From positions 22,256 to 86,255 of the forward strand of contig CAISGR010000020.1 in the NCBI GenBank assembly GCA_903884945.1: DNA of 64,000 bases, in the 5' to 3' direction. This stretch comes from an uncultured bacterium. Lineage in GTDB: Bacteria > Pseudomonadota > Alphaproteobacteria > Sphingomonadales > Sphingomonadaceae. Below, piece after piece: positions 26,338 to 34,192 of this stretch. The position numbers and the translations under genes were made by a program. The notes beneath the pieces are model-generated. The model had not been told where the DNA came from, ran no database searches, and saw nothing but the letters and a program-made list of their open reading frames with translations. Each line of letters opens with the position of its first letter. Position 1 is the stretch's first letter.

Positions 26338-26925
26338 ATGGCAGCGAAAGGGGGGATACCCGTGGCGACGATCGCTACGGGAAAAGTGCTACATCGGGTT
26401 CACGGCGCGACGGTGGCTGCCAGATGGTATGGACGCAAGGACGCGACCTGGCGGTGGGATGATCCCGAAGGCAAGTTCGGGGTTCTCTATCTGGGAAAGA
26501 CGCTCGTAGGGCCATTTGCGGAAACACTGCTGCGAACACCGGGGGATAGAGACGTCCTTTGGGATCAGGTGGCCAGGAGACGCGCCGCTAACTTCACAAT
26601 TATGCGGCCAATCCGTCTAGCCAAGGTCCATGGACCGGGCCTTGGCTGGTTTAAGACCACCGCCGCCGGTGTCTCTGCCGACTTCGATCCGGTCGACAAT
26701 CCGGGTGCCTATGTGGTCCCACAGCAGATTTCCGCAGAGATTTATAAGAGCACGAGCCTGGACGGCATTCAGTACCGATCGCGGTTCGATAGCGATGAGC
26801 TCTGCATCGCACTTTTCGATCGGGCTGATGCGGCGATCTCGTTGGGTGCCGAGGGCGTGCCCATCGGCAAGGACTGGACCCAGAAATTGCTCGCCGATCG
26901 TGGCTATACGCTGATCGAGCTTTGA
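26338..26925 (+). CDS. RES-domain toxin
   Basis: A 195-residue protein of the RES family, NAD-degrading or ADP-ribosylating toxins. The conserved Arg, Glu and Ser are seen: Arg in VLHRVHG, Glu in GPFAETLLR and Ser in GIQYRSRFDSDE. Activity lowers cellular NAD and stops growth. Full length for the family. It forms a two-gene module with the preceding antitoxin and converges with the Fic gene 15 bases away. Confidence 0.88.
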   Translation: MAAKGGIPVATIATGKVLHRVHGATVAARWYGRKDATWRWDDPEGKFGVLYLGKTLVGPFAETLLRTPGDRDVLWDQVARRRAANFTIMRPIRLAKVHGPGLGWFKTTAAGVSADFDPVDNPGAYVVPQQISAEIYKSTSLDGIQYRSRFDSDELCIALFDRADAAISLGAEGVPIGKDWTQKLLADRGYTLIEL

Positions 26926-26940
26926 ACCAGGCCCGGCCGC

Positions 26941-27699
26941 TTACGGCGCTATGCCGCTCGCGGGCAGATCGAAGGGACCAGCCAACCACGAACTGAGATA
27001 TTCGGCCACCATCGCGAGGTAATGCTCGCGCTGGTCGGGAACGGCCCGCGTGAACATCTCCAGCGGCCAGGCAAGCAGGCGATCAAACGGGCGCGGGTGG
27101 ATGGCGAAACGGGCGGCAAGTGGGATTGCCAGTTCGGTAGCCGCGGCGGCGAACAGGGCGCGCTGGATATGACCGTTTCCATCGAGAAACGGATGGATTT
27201 TGCCGAACCAGCAGAAAAGGTGCGTCAAGGTCAGGAGCTGCACAAAAGGCTTAGCAGACCTTGCGGGAACCAGTTCGCGACGAACTTCGGAGAGCATGAA
27301 ATCGAGCCGGGCGACGACGTTCTCGGGCTCCTCGAACGAAAAGCTCTTTTTCGGGCTGAAGACTTGCGGGGCGCCCAAACGCCGTCCCTCGAGCGATGTC
27401 CCCGCCGCACCCCGGTAGGTGCCGGCATATTCGGGGTAACCGGGCGGCGTGAATCCGACGAACAAGGTGCGGTGAAGGTCTCTGGGATCGGCCAGTATGG
27501 AAGAACGATAGGCGGGGTCGACAAGGATACGCTGTTGGAGAGCCGTGCAGGCCTGCGTCATCGCCGCATCGTAATTGGGCATGGCATATGCCTGCCATTC
27601 TGGCGCTGTCGTCATTGCCGGCTCGTCCGGGATCTCGAGTTTCGCTTCGAAGCCAGAATTGCCGGACAGCCCGGCATCACAGAAACTCCTCACCTGCAT
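26941..27699 (-). CDS. Fic-family protein with altered Fic motif
   Basis: About 252 residues. The Fic motif is HPFLDGNGHIQR, at about residue 169, matching H-x-F-x-(D/E)-G-N-x-R-x-x-R except that the first Arg is His. Fic proteins transfer AMP or related groups to proteins. No obvious inhibitory (S/T)xxxE(G/N) motif or separate antitoxin is seen. The start is uncertain: ATGs at 27699 (overlapping the recombinase gene by 23 bases) and 27615 are both possible. Confidence 0.8.
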   Translation of the reverse strand: MQVRSFCDAGLSGNSGFEAKLEIPDEPAMTTAPEWQAYAMPNYDAAMTQACTALQQRILVDPAYRSSILADPRDLHRTLFVGFTPPGYPEYAGTYRGAAGTSLEGRRLGAPQVFSPKKSFSFEEPENVVARLDFMLSEVRRELVPARSAKPFVQLLTLTHLFCWFGKIHPFLDGNGHIQRALFAAAATELAIPLAARFAIHPRPFDRLLAWPLEMFTRAVPDQREHYLAMVAEYLSSWLAGPFDLPASGIAP

Positions 27700-28678
27700 G
27701 GTCGTCGAACAGTGCGGCATCGCGGACATAGCCGGCGACTGTGTCGAGCGACTTGTGGCGCGAGTGGTCCTTCATCTTGAACAGGTTCGCTCGCTTCGCG
27801 GCCGCCTCGGTAAGGAAGCCCGCGCGCAGGGAATGCCCGGAGAACAGGGCTGGGTCGAGCCCTGCCGCCGACGCGCAGGCTTTGACCAGACGAGCCACGG
27901 TCTTGTCGGTGATCGGGTCGGCCGTCAGCACGTCCCCCCGCGTCAACCGACGAAACACCGGGCCTGTCCGGGGCTTTCCGATAGCGGGATCCAAGCCGAT
28001 CAGATCGGCGGCCTCGAGCCAGTCGTTGAGGAGGCTCACCGGCCGGATATGACGGCCTTCGGGGATCGCAATCTCCTGGCCCTCGGCTTCCTGATCGCCT
28101 TTCGAACGGGGGATCGATATCCGCACGCCCGCGATTTCGAATTCGAGATCGGGCAATTGCATGCCCGCTATTTCGGAACGGCGAAACGCGCCCGCCATGC
28201 CGACCGCCAGGATCGCGCGATCGCGCTTGGCGCGCAGGCCTGCGTTCGTGATCGTCGCAAGCATGGCGGTGAGCACGTCCGCCGCTGCAGGCGCCTTCTG
28301 ATCCTTCTTCCGAGCATATTTGCGGCGTACGCCCGCCATCATCTGCGCGATAACGCCAGCGGCATCGCGCGCCATGGGAGAGGCAAGGCCCGCCTCTTTG
28401 TGGTGATGGTTGATCGCCGCGACGCGGCGGCCGATCGTGACCGGTGCGATGCGGGCCTCCGCCTCGACATGCGCAAAGAGCGCGACGATGTCCGGATGGG
28501 CGGGCAGGGCTTCGACGTTGCGGGCATCGCAGAAGTCGCAGAAGCGCTGCCAGTCGGATGCATAGGCTTTTTGCGTTGAGCCAGCCTTGGCGGCCGCGAG
28601 CGTATCGCGCGCGCTTTCGATCTCGGCGAGCAGGTCGGCAGGGAGATCGGCCGATAGTGGCAAGAGGTCGCGGCCCAT
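27677..28678 (-). CDS. Tyrosine recombinase / site-specific integrase
   Basis: A 333-residue protein with a SAM-like N-terminal domain (about residues 20-110) and a catalytic domain with Arg in AGAFRRSEI, H-x-x-R in GHSLRAGF, a further His in RHKSLDTV and the Tyr nucleophile in VAGYVRDA. It would catalyse strand exchange at a specific site. No tRNA gene or repeat pair that could be an attachment site is visible beside it, so it may be cargo or a resolvase-type enzyme rather than the integrase of the whole element. Confidence 0.9.
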   Translation of the reverse strand: MGRDLLPLSADLPADLLAEIESARDTLAAAKAGSTQKAYASDWQRFCDFCDARNVEALPAHPDIVALFAHVEAEARIAPVTIGRRVAAINHHHKEAGLASPMARDAAGVIAQMMAGVRRKYARKKDQKAPAAADVLTAMLATITNAGLRAKRDRAILAVGMAGAFRRSEIAGMQLPDLEFEIAGVRISIPRSKGDQEAEGQEIAIPEGRHIRPVSLLNDWLEAADLIGLDPAIGKPRTGPVFRRLTRGDVLTADPITDKTVARLVKACASAAGLDPALFSGHSLRAGFLTEAAAKRANLFKMKDHSRHKSLDTVAGYVRDAALFDDHAGEEFL

Positions 28679-28787
28679 CAGCAGCGCACGCCTGCGCTAT
28701 CTTGGGTCCGGTCGCGCGCGCCCTTGCCGGTTGCGCTACTCGCGCACAGCGCCGCGTGCGGATCGGAAAGAGCAGGAAGCATGTCCG

Positions 28788-29648
28788 TCACTTAGACGCT
28801 TCCTTGGCAAGCTGGTCGAGTTTGGATTGGAAAAAGCGCTCGCTCCATAGGCTGAGCGACTTCGCCTCGGCCGGCCGCAGGAACCGGTTCACGTCGGCCG
28901 TTGCCGCGCGCCAATCGATGGACGTGATCCTCGCCTTCAAGGCCGCGACAAGCCACTCGCCGTCGACATGCAGGTCTCGCTGGTCCTGCCAAGGCCCCGC
29001 CTGCAGGATCGCTGCGCCAAGAAGCGAGAGGTTGGGGTAGACGCCGTTCGCGACGTACCAGGAAAAGTCGAACCAGTCGCGGCCCTTCAAATAGGGGCGG
29101 CACAGCAGCGCATGGATCTTGAGCGCGAAATTGGACTCCAGATCCTGGTGCCGCACCTCGTAGTCGGCGGGGAAGTCGAGGAAGGTTGTCGCTTCGCCAG
29201 AGCCCGCCGGCGGATTGGTGTCGATCTCGAGCTTGATTCTGATCGTCTTGGCGCGGCCCGATCCCGCGTAGCTGAGATTGAGCTGGCTTGCGATCGAATC
29301 GTCCTTGAGGATCGCTTCGCGCACTGCTCTGTCCATCTTGTCCTTCGGCTGGGCTTCGAGCTTCAGGCCGAACTGAGCGAAGATTTCGACGAGCGCGGAG
29401 AGGTACGGGGACCATTGGAAATCGGGGTCCGGCACGCGCAGCAGGAAGTCGAGATCCTCCGAAAAGCGGGGAAGGGCGTGCAGGATGCGCAGGCTCGTGC
29501 CGCCCTGGAAAAGCGCGACGTCGAAGAAATCGGCGCGCCAGAGCGCGTAGAGCGCGATCTCCTGGATGATCTCCTTGGTCGCGTTCTCCTCCTCGACGGC
29601 ATTGGTCGCGCCATAGTCGCGGAGTTTCTTCTGGAGCATCTCAATCAT
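28788..29648 (-). CDS. AbiEii-type nucleotidyltransferase toxin
   Basis: A 286-residue protein of the AbiEii/AbiGii family. The nucleotidyltransferase signature is seen as FQGGTSLR (about 47-54) and RFSEDLDFLL (about 61-70), with a later conserved KIHALLCRPYLKGRDWFDF. These enzymes act as toxins in type IV modules and in abortive infection. The ATG at 29648 overlaps the stop of the antitoxin gene by 8 bases, the usual coupling. Confidence 0.9.
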   Translation of the reverse strand: MIEMLQKKLRDYGATNAVEEENATKEIIQEIALYALWRADFFDVALFQGGTSLRILHALPRFSEDLDFLLRVPDPDFQWSPYLSALVEIFAQFGLKLEAQPKDKMDRAVREAILKDDSIASQLNLSYAGSGRAKTIRIKLEIDTNPPAGSGEATTFLDFPADYEVRHQDLESNFALKIHALLCRPYLKGRDWFDFSWYVANGVYPNLSLLGAAILQAGPWQDQRDLHVDGEWLVAALKARITSIDWRAATADVNRFLRPAEAKSLSLWSERFFQSKLDQLAKEASK

Positions 29649-30327
29649 CGCGCGATGCATCCAGCGAGGGGGATCGGTTGCCGCGGACAGCAAGCTCGAG
29701 GGAACGGAGGAAGTCGTTGACCGCCTTGTGCTTGTAGACCGATTTCAGCGACGCGAATTGCTTGCGTTTGAGCGTGTGGAGATGATCCTCGTCGATGCGC
29801 AGGCCGCTGGTTAGCCAGTCGAAACCCGTCCAGCGTTGCTTCCGCAATGCGACGAGGTCGAGGAGCGCGCGCAAGGGGCTCGCAACGAACGCGGTGAGGG
29901 CACCCAATTTCTGCCGCTCCACGCCCACCAGGAACTGATATTCGTGGATGGCGAGCGGATGGAAGGTGAACCGGCCCATGACCGGGGTGTCGAATTCAAG
30001 CGTCTTGCGTCCGGGCGTCACGCTTGCGGTCGCGTAGACTGCCTCGGGAATCCAGCCATGGTGAGCGAGGGCGGTCTCGAACGAAACATAGCTGCCCGGA
30101 ATGAGGGCCTGGGCCACGGCGAAGGGATGAATCGCGTCCGATCGATAGGATTTGCCCAAAAGATAGGTGCCGCGCTTGAGACGGACGAGCGAACCGTCCT
30201 TCAGCGCGCGGTTGACGAGCGCATAGCGACGCGCAGCGCCGCCGTCGATCGCCTCGCCAAGCTGGCGTTCATCGAAAACGCGGCCGGCGAGCTTGCCGTC
30301 AGACAGGGCGGAGGTGAGGGCGCTCAT
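29641..30327 (-). CDS. AbiEi-type antitoxin and repressor
   Basis: A 228-residue protein with an N-terminal winged-helix region (about residues 10-60, ending LVRLKRGTYLL) and a C-terminal AbiEi antitoxin domain (SYVSFETALAHHGWIPEAV). AbiEi neutralises the nucleotidyltransferase and represses its own operon by binding inverted repeats in the promoter. The ATG at 30327 is chosen because GGGA lies upstream; a TTG 36 bases earlier is also open. The start codon is embedded in one arm of a perfect inverted repeat. Confidence 0.88.
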   Translation of the reverse strand: MSALTSALSDGKLAGRVFDERQLGEAIDGGAARRYALVNRALKDGSLVRLKRGTYLLGKSYRSDAIHPFAVAQALIPGSYVSFETALAHHGWIPEAVYATASVTPGRKTLEFDTPVMGRFTFHPLAIHEYQFLVGVERQKLGALTAFVASPLRALLDLVALRKQRWTGFDWLTSGLRIDEDHLHTLKRKQFASLKSVYKHKAVNDFLRSLELAVRGNRSPSLDASRDD

Positions 30328-30373
30328 AAAATTCCCGATACTTGCATAAAGTGAAAGTTTCAAGAATTTTATG
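30325..30373 (-). promoter_or_regulatory. Perfect inverted repeat at the AbiE-type promoter
   Basis: CATAAAATTC at 30325-30334 and GAATTTTATG at 30364-30373, 10-bp arms, 29 bases apart. One arm contains the start codon of the antitoxin gene. On the leftward strand a TTGAAA lies at 30363-30358, so the region could hold the promoter. Known AbiEi proteins bind paired inverted repeats of this kind. Confidence 0.65.
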
Positions 30374-30503
30374 TAGGAACGGAATGGACGTTTTCGACAA
30401 TGCTAGCCTCGAACTGCCGCTTGACCGACCGCCAAGCGAGAATGTGGAGCATTCCGGGAGAGGAAACGACAGCGCTTCCGCCTGGCCTGGCCTACCGTGG
30501 TGT

Positions 30504-30812
30504 CTATTCGTCCGTGTAACCGCGCCAGCGCTGCAGGATCGGGACAATGTCGTCACCATGCCCGAACGCGTCCGGATAGATGCCGCTTGGATACTGGCCA
30601 AGGAACGTGAAGATCGTCGCCATGTCGGCGGCGATTGCGCGGTCGACGCCAAAGAGATCGGCGAGATCAAAACCGCCCCAATCCGCTCCATTGTGCCATG
30701 CGAGAAGGAAATTGGCGACACGACCCGCCTGACCGGTGTCGCTGCTTGCGAGATCGAACAGGCGGTCGACTGCGGCGCGAACCTCGGGTGCGATCAGGGG
30801 CGTTACGTTCAT
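30504..30812 (-). CDS. Hypothetical protein
   Basis: A 102-residue acidic, helical protein (MNVTPLIAPEVRAAVDRLF; later GRVANFLLAWHNGADWGGFDLADLFG). It resembles small uncharacterised proteins with such a LLAWHNGADWG motif found on plasmids of this group, but I cannot name the family with certainty. An in-frame ATG 12 bases earlier is possible; neither start has a clear ribosome binding site. Confidence 0.65.
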   Translation of the reverse strand: MNVTPLIAPEVRAAVDRLFDLASSDTGQAGRVANFLLAWHNGADWGGFDLADLFGVDRAIAADMATIFTFLGQYPSGIYPDAFGHGDDIVPILQRWRGYTDE

Positions 30813-30926
30813 GGCGAGCATCATCGAGATCGCAGGCCGGGAGTCAATCGGTCGATGCCGGCGCGAGTGCAACGATGACGTGAGAACGCATTGCTCGATA
30901 TCGGCAGCCCTCTCGAAGCCAATTCT

Positions 30927-30956
30927 TATGTCCGAGAATCGCGTTTATCGGACATA
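30927..30956. repeat. Inverted repeat between leftward genes
   Basis: TATGTCCGA and TCGGACATA, perfect 9-bp arms, 12 bases apart. It lies between the end of the PHP-ATPase gene (31008) and the start of the small gene at 30812, so it may be an operator for the latter or an RNA hairpin ending the former. No T tract is present. Confidence 0.45.
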
Positions 30957-31007
30957 GCGCTTCTTGCGATGGCCATGACTGAGCGGTGCGCCGATCACTT
31001 CTGGCCG

Positions 31008-34000
31008 CTATTGGTACTTATTCCCTCGATTATCGAATGCGGGCTTCGTGCCCTCGAGAACATTGACGACAGCTTGGTTAAGCGCGGGGTCTTCGATCGA
31101 GCCCGCGAGATATGTGATGCTGCACATAGCTTTCCGGTCGAACTCCGCGAAGATTATCTGTTCCGCATCGCACACGACGGCCAAGTTTGGGTTGTGCGTC
31201 ACCATGATGATCTGCCTGTTTTCTTTTGCCGCGTTGAGGACTGGCACGAGCAGACTAACGATCGTTTCATTGTCGAGATTTTCCTCGGGCTGGTCGAGGA
31301 TGATGGGATTTCGCTTCTTGTCGACCAAAAGGTAGAAGATCAGAAGCAGTGCCCCGCGCTGCCCCGGCGAGAGTTGTTCGATTGGCGTGTCCTGGAACAA
31401 TAGAGTGTATTTGGGCTCAAGATACTCAAAGCTGTATATCAAATCATACACTTCCGTCGGCGCCCTGTCCTTCCGCATTAGCCCGTTGAGGTCGGCTTGG
31501 TCTGACGCCCGCTGACGTGCCGCATCATGCAGCAGTTTATGAAGATCGTCGGCGAGCGCCAAAGCGCCTGCCTCGGTATCAAGATCCTGCGCTTCAACAC
31601 GCGCCCTTATGGCGGCCCGGCTTTCATCTTCGCCGCGCAGCTCTCCAATACTCTGCTTAACAAGGGAAAACAGCCGTTCTGAAACCAGATCGTGATAAGT
31701 CGCGAGATGGGATCGAAACTGGAGGCGATATTCGTCCCGTATCAGGCTGTTCTCTGAAATGACTTTCTGAAGAGGCTCAAAAAGTTTCTGGCGTTGATCT
31801 CGTTGTAGCGCCAGAATATGGAAAATCTGGGCTGCAAGCACAGTGCGTTGCGCGCGTCGCTCATCTAGTATGCGTGGAAGCTGGTCCAGTTGGGACAGTC
31901 GTGCTTCCAGCCCCAGCTTGCTGTCCGGCACATCAGGCGCGCCTTCGATTTCGCCTACGGACATCTGCCACGTCTTCATGGCGTTAAGATGGTCTTGGTA
32001 AGCTCGCTGTGGTCCGTTGAGCGCTTCGGTGGCTTGTTCGGCGCGGCCGGAATAGTCCGCTCTTTCTTTTTTGATCGCCTCAATCCGGGCGGCTAGGGTC
32101 CCCATTTCTCGCTCCGCGCCGGAATCTACCTCGCGCACCTTTCCTTCGTTAATCTCAAAAGTCAGGATATCGGGCAGCCGCAACCCAAGCAGTTCCAACT
32201 GCCCGGCGATTTCGGTACCCGCCGCCGCGATCTGCTCCCGAATGAGCGCGAACCGCTCGAGAACATCGCGCGCCGCTTTCCGCTGCGCGGAGAGTCTCGT
32301 CAACGCTTCGCCAATAGCCTTTTCTTCGTCGGCCAACGCAGCGATCGCCGTGGAAATCTCTGCCAGCGTAGCGGCGGCGGTTTCCTGATCAGGCGTAAGA
32401 GTCTCTGCAGGAGCGGCGATCGCAGGTGGTTTGCTTAGCTCCAGCTCCGCCAGTTGAACGGATTTCAAATGGATTTGTTCTTCGATATTCTTTCTAATCG
32501 AAGGATGGAGTTGGTCCTCTGTTCCGGCGATGAGACGGTTCAGGGTAACCAGATTCTTTCTGGCTTCATCTAGCCGCGCGCGAAGGGTGCTCTCCTGCGC
32601 CTCGATGAGCTGGTCGAAGTCAAGTGCGCCCAGACGGTCTTCAGCTGGTATGTGAGAGAAGATAACGGACCGAAGCTCACGTTCGAAGTTCTCTGATTTG
32701 CCGGTCACATGCTCGTTGCACAGAGCCTCGAAACGCCCCTGCGGCACATAACGGACCATCTCCACTCGATCAGGGGCCGGGTTGGCAGCTAGATTCGCTT
32801 GGCTCGGCTCTCCGGCCAGCCAATCTAACTTGCCATAAAATTGCCGCGCCGGCTCGCCGGCTTTGCCTCGAAATCGATCCGCTTTTAAAAACGAAAAATG
32901 AGCATGTTCTTGCGAGTTTCCAACGAGTGCCAGCACATCCGCTAGGGCACTCTTTCCGCTGCCTTTGTTACCGATGATCGCCACGAGATCCGCGTTGAAG
33001 GGAATTGCGCAACCGTCGAACCAGGTCTCTGCCAACGAACTGCCATCGACCTTCGAGAGGGACACAGTGTCGATGTAAAAGGTCTTGTTCGCAGAGATCC
33101 GCTGCAACTTGGGTGGCGTAAGGCCTATGTGGCATCGCTTGAACGGCTCTTTGATGGCTTGCTGCAGGCCCCGCCACGTGGGGTCGGCCTTGATCCATGT
33201 GATCCGCTGAGAGGGGAAGTCGCCATATCCGCGCGCATTGTTGTCACCAGCGGTCCCACGTAATTGGTGCGCATCGCTGCCTGAAACTGGCAGCCGAGGG
33301 ATTCCTCCGATCGATTCCTGGAAGGCATCGAAAAAACTCTCGTTCTCTGGGCACTTGCGACCGACGAAGGCATTCCAGAGGCCTTCCTTTCTGGTCTCGA
33401 AGATTGGCGAGCTGTCAAATAGGCCGATTGCGTAAGCGTAATGTTCCTGATGCTTGACGGATGCGAGCCCATCGTTCGTTTCGAACGGCATGAAACCTAG
33501 AGCCATGCCGTCTGGGACCGCCCGAACCGCAGCTTTGTAGCTGTCGACATTGAGCTCCGCTATCACGTAGCCAGCGCGGAGCGCCGTCTCGTCGCTCGCC
33601 ATGACCTCGGCTTTTTCAAAGCTGTGGGTCTTCAATTTGTCTGCGTTGGCCGCCCGGGCGTAGGCGATGAGAGCGTGAGGAGAGAGCGGCTGGCCGGTGA
33701 TCTCGAGCTTCAGGGCCGAAAGGAAGTCTTTGAGATGCTGATCGGGAATTTCATCCGAAAATAGAACGTGCGCGTTCAAGCGCCCTTGGATCGGCGCAGC
33801 AAGCCGTAGCTCGATGCCGGGGAAAACGGTCTTTTCTAGTCCGGGACCCGTCCCTTCGCTTAGCCGCCGTTTCAGCGCGAACCACCCATCGAAACCCCAA
33901 TAATCCTGGATGGCGTAGACCGCCGGAGCGGTATCATTGATCGCCGTTATCATCTCGTCGATCAACTCGTTGTCCCGGCTTGTGCATCCACTCGCTGAGA

Positions 34001-34097
34001 AGCGCTCTCCCTTCCAATGAAAAGAAGCAGGAGTGTGGATATGCAGATCCCACTGCCGCCACTCGGATCCGCGAGGAAAATGCTTTTTCACGCCCAT
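31008..34097 (-). CDS. PHP domain plus SMC-like ATPase (TrlF type)
   Basis: A 1029-residue protein. The N terminus has a PHP phosphoesterase domain (DLHIHTPASFHW; later GSDAHQLRG), the centre a Walker A GNKGSGKSALAD at about residue 373, then long coiled coils (about 470-850), and the C terminus a signature LSPGQRGALLL, Walker B LDQPEENLDN and an H-loop MVTHNPNLAV. The layout matches TrlF-type AAA ATPases, associated with nucleic-acid damage processing and phage defence islands. GGGGGG lies 9 bases upstream of the ATG. Codon use looks more AT-rich than its neighbours. Role in this element is unknown. Confidence 0.85.
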   Translation of the reverse strand: MGVKKHFPRGSEWRQWDLHIHTPASFHWKGERFSASGCTSRDNELIDEMITAINDTAPAVYAIQDYWGFDGWFALKRRLSEGTGPGLEKTVFPGIELRLAAPIQGRLNAHVLFSDEIPDQHLKDFLSALKLEITGQPLSPHALIAYARAANADKLKTHSFEKAEVMASDETALRAGYVIAELNVDSYKAAVRAVPDGMALGFMPFETNDGLASVKHQEHYAYAIGLFDSSPIFETRKEGLWNAFVGRKCPENESFFDAFQESIGGIPRLPVSGSDAHQLRGTAGDNNARGYGDFPSQRITWIKADPTWRGLQQAIKEPFKRCHIGLTPPKLQRISANKTFYIDTVSLSKVDGSSLAETWFDGCAIPFNADLVAIIGNKGSGKSALADVLALVGNSQEHAHFSFLKADRFRGKAGEPARQFYGKLDWLAGEPSQANLAANPAPDRVEMVRYVPQGRFEALCNEHVTGKSENFERELRSVIFSHIPAEDRLGALDFDQLIEAQESTLRARLDEARKNLVTLNRLIAGTEDQLHPSIRKNIEEQIHLKSVQLAELELSKPPAIAAPAETLTPDQETAAATLAEISTAIAALADEEKAIGEALTRLSAQRKAARDVLERFALIREQIAAAGTEIAGQLELLGLRLPDILTFEINEGKVREVDSGAEREMGTLAARIEAIKKERADYSGRAEQATEALNGPQRAYQDHLNAMKTWQMSVGEIEGAPDVPDSKLGLEARLSQLDQLPRILDERRAQRTVLAAQIFHILALQRDQRQKLFEPLQKVISENSLIRDEYRLQFRSHLATYHDLVSERLFSLVKQSIGELRGEDESRAAIRARVEAQDLDTEAGALALADDLHKLLHDAARQRASDQADLNGLMRKDRAPTEVYDLIYSFEYLEPKYTLLFQDTPIEQLSPGQRGALLLIFYLLVDKKRNPIILDQPEENLDNETIVSLLVPVLNAAKENRQIIMVTHNPNLAVVCDAEQIIFAEFDRKAMCSITYLAGSIEDPALNQAVVNVLEGTKPAFDNRGNKYQ

Positions 34098-34192
34098 TTT
34101 CTAATCCCCCCAACATCTCGTCTTTATAGCGCCTGCCCGAACTGTTGCTGTCACGCGCCATCCCCGGCAGTGCGCAGGCTTCAGCCAGCACG

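Noticed and set aside
27600..28800. Attachment site or tRNA gene beside the tyrosine recombinase
   Set aside because: No tRNA-like sequence or direct repeat pair could be found around the gene.
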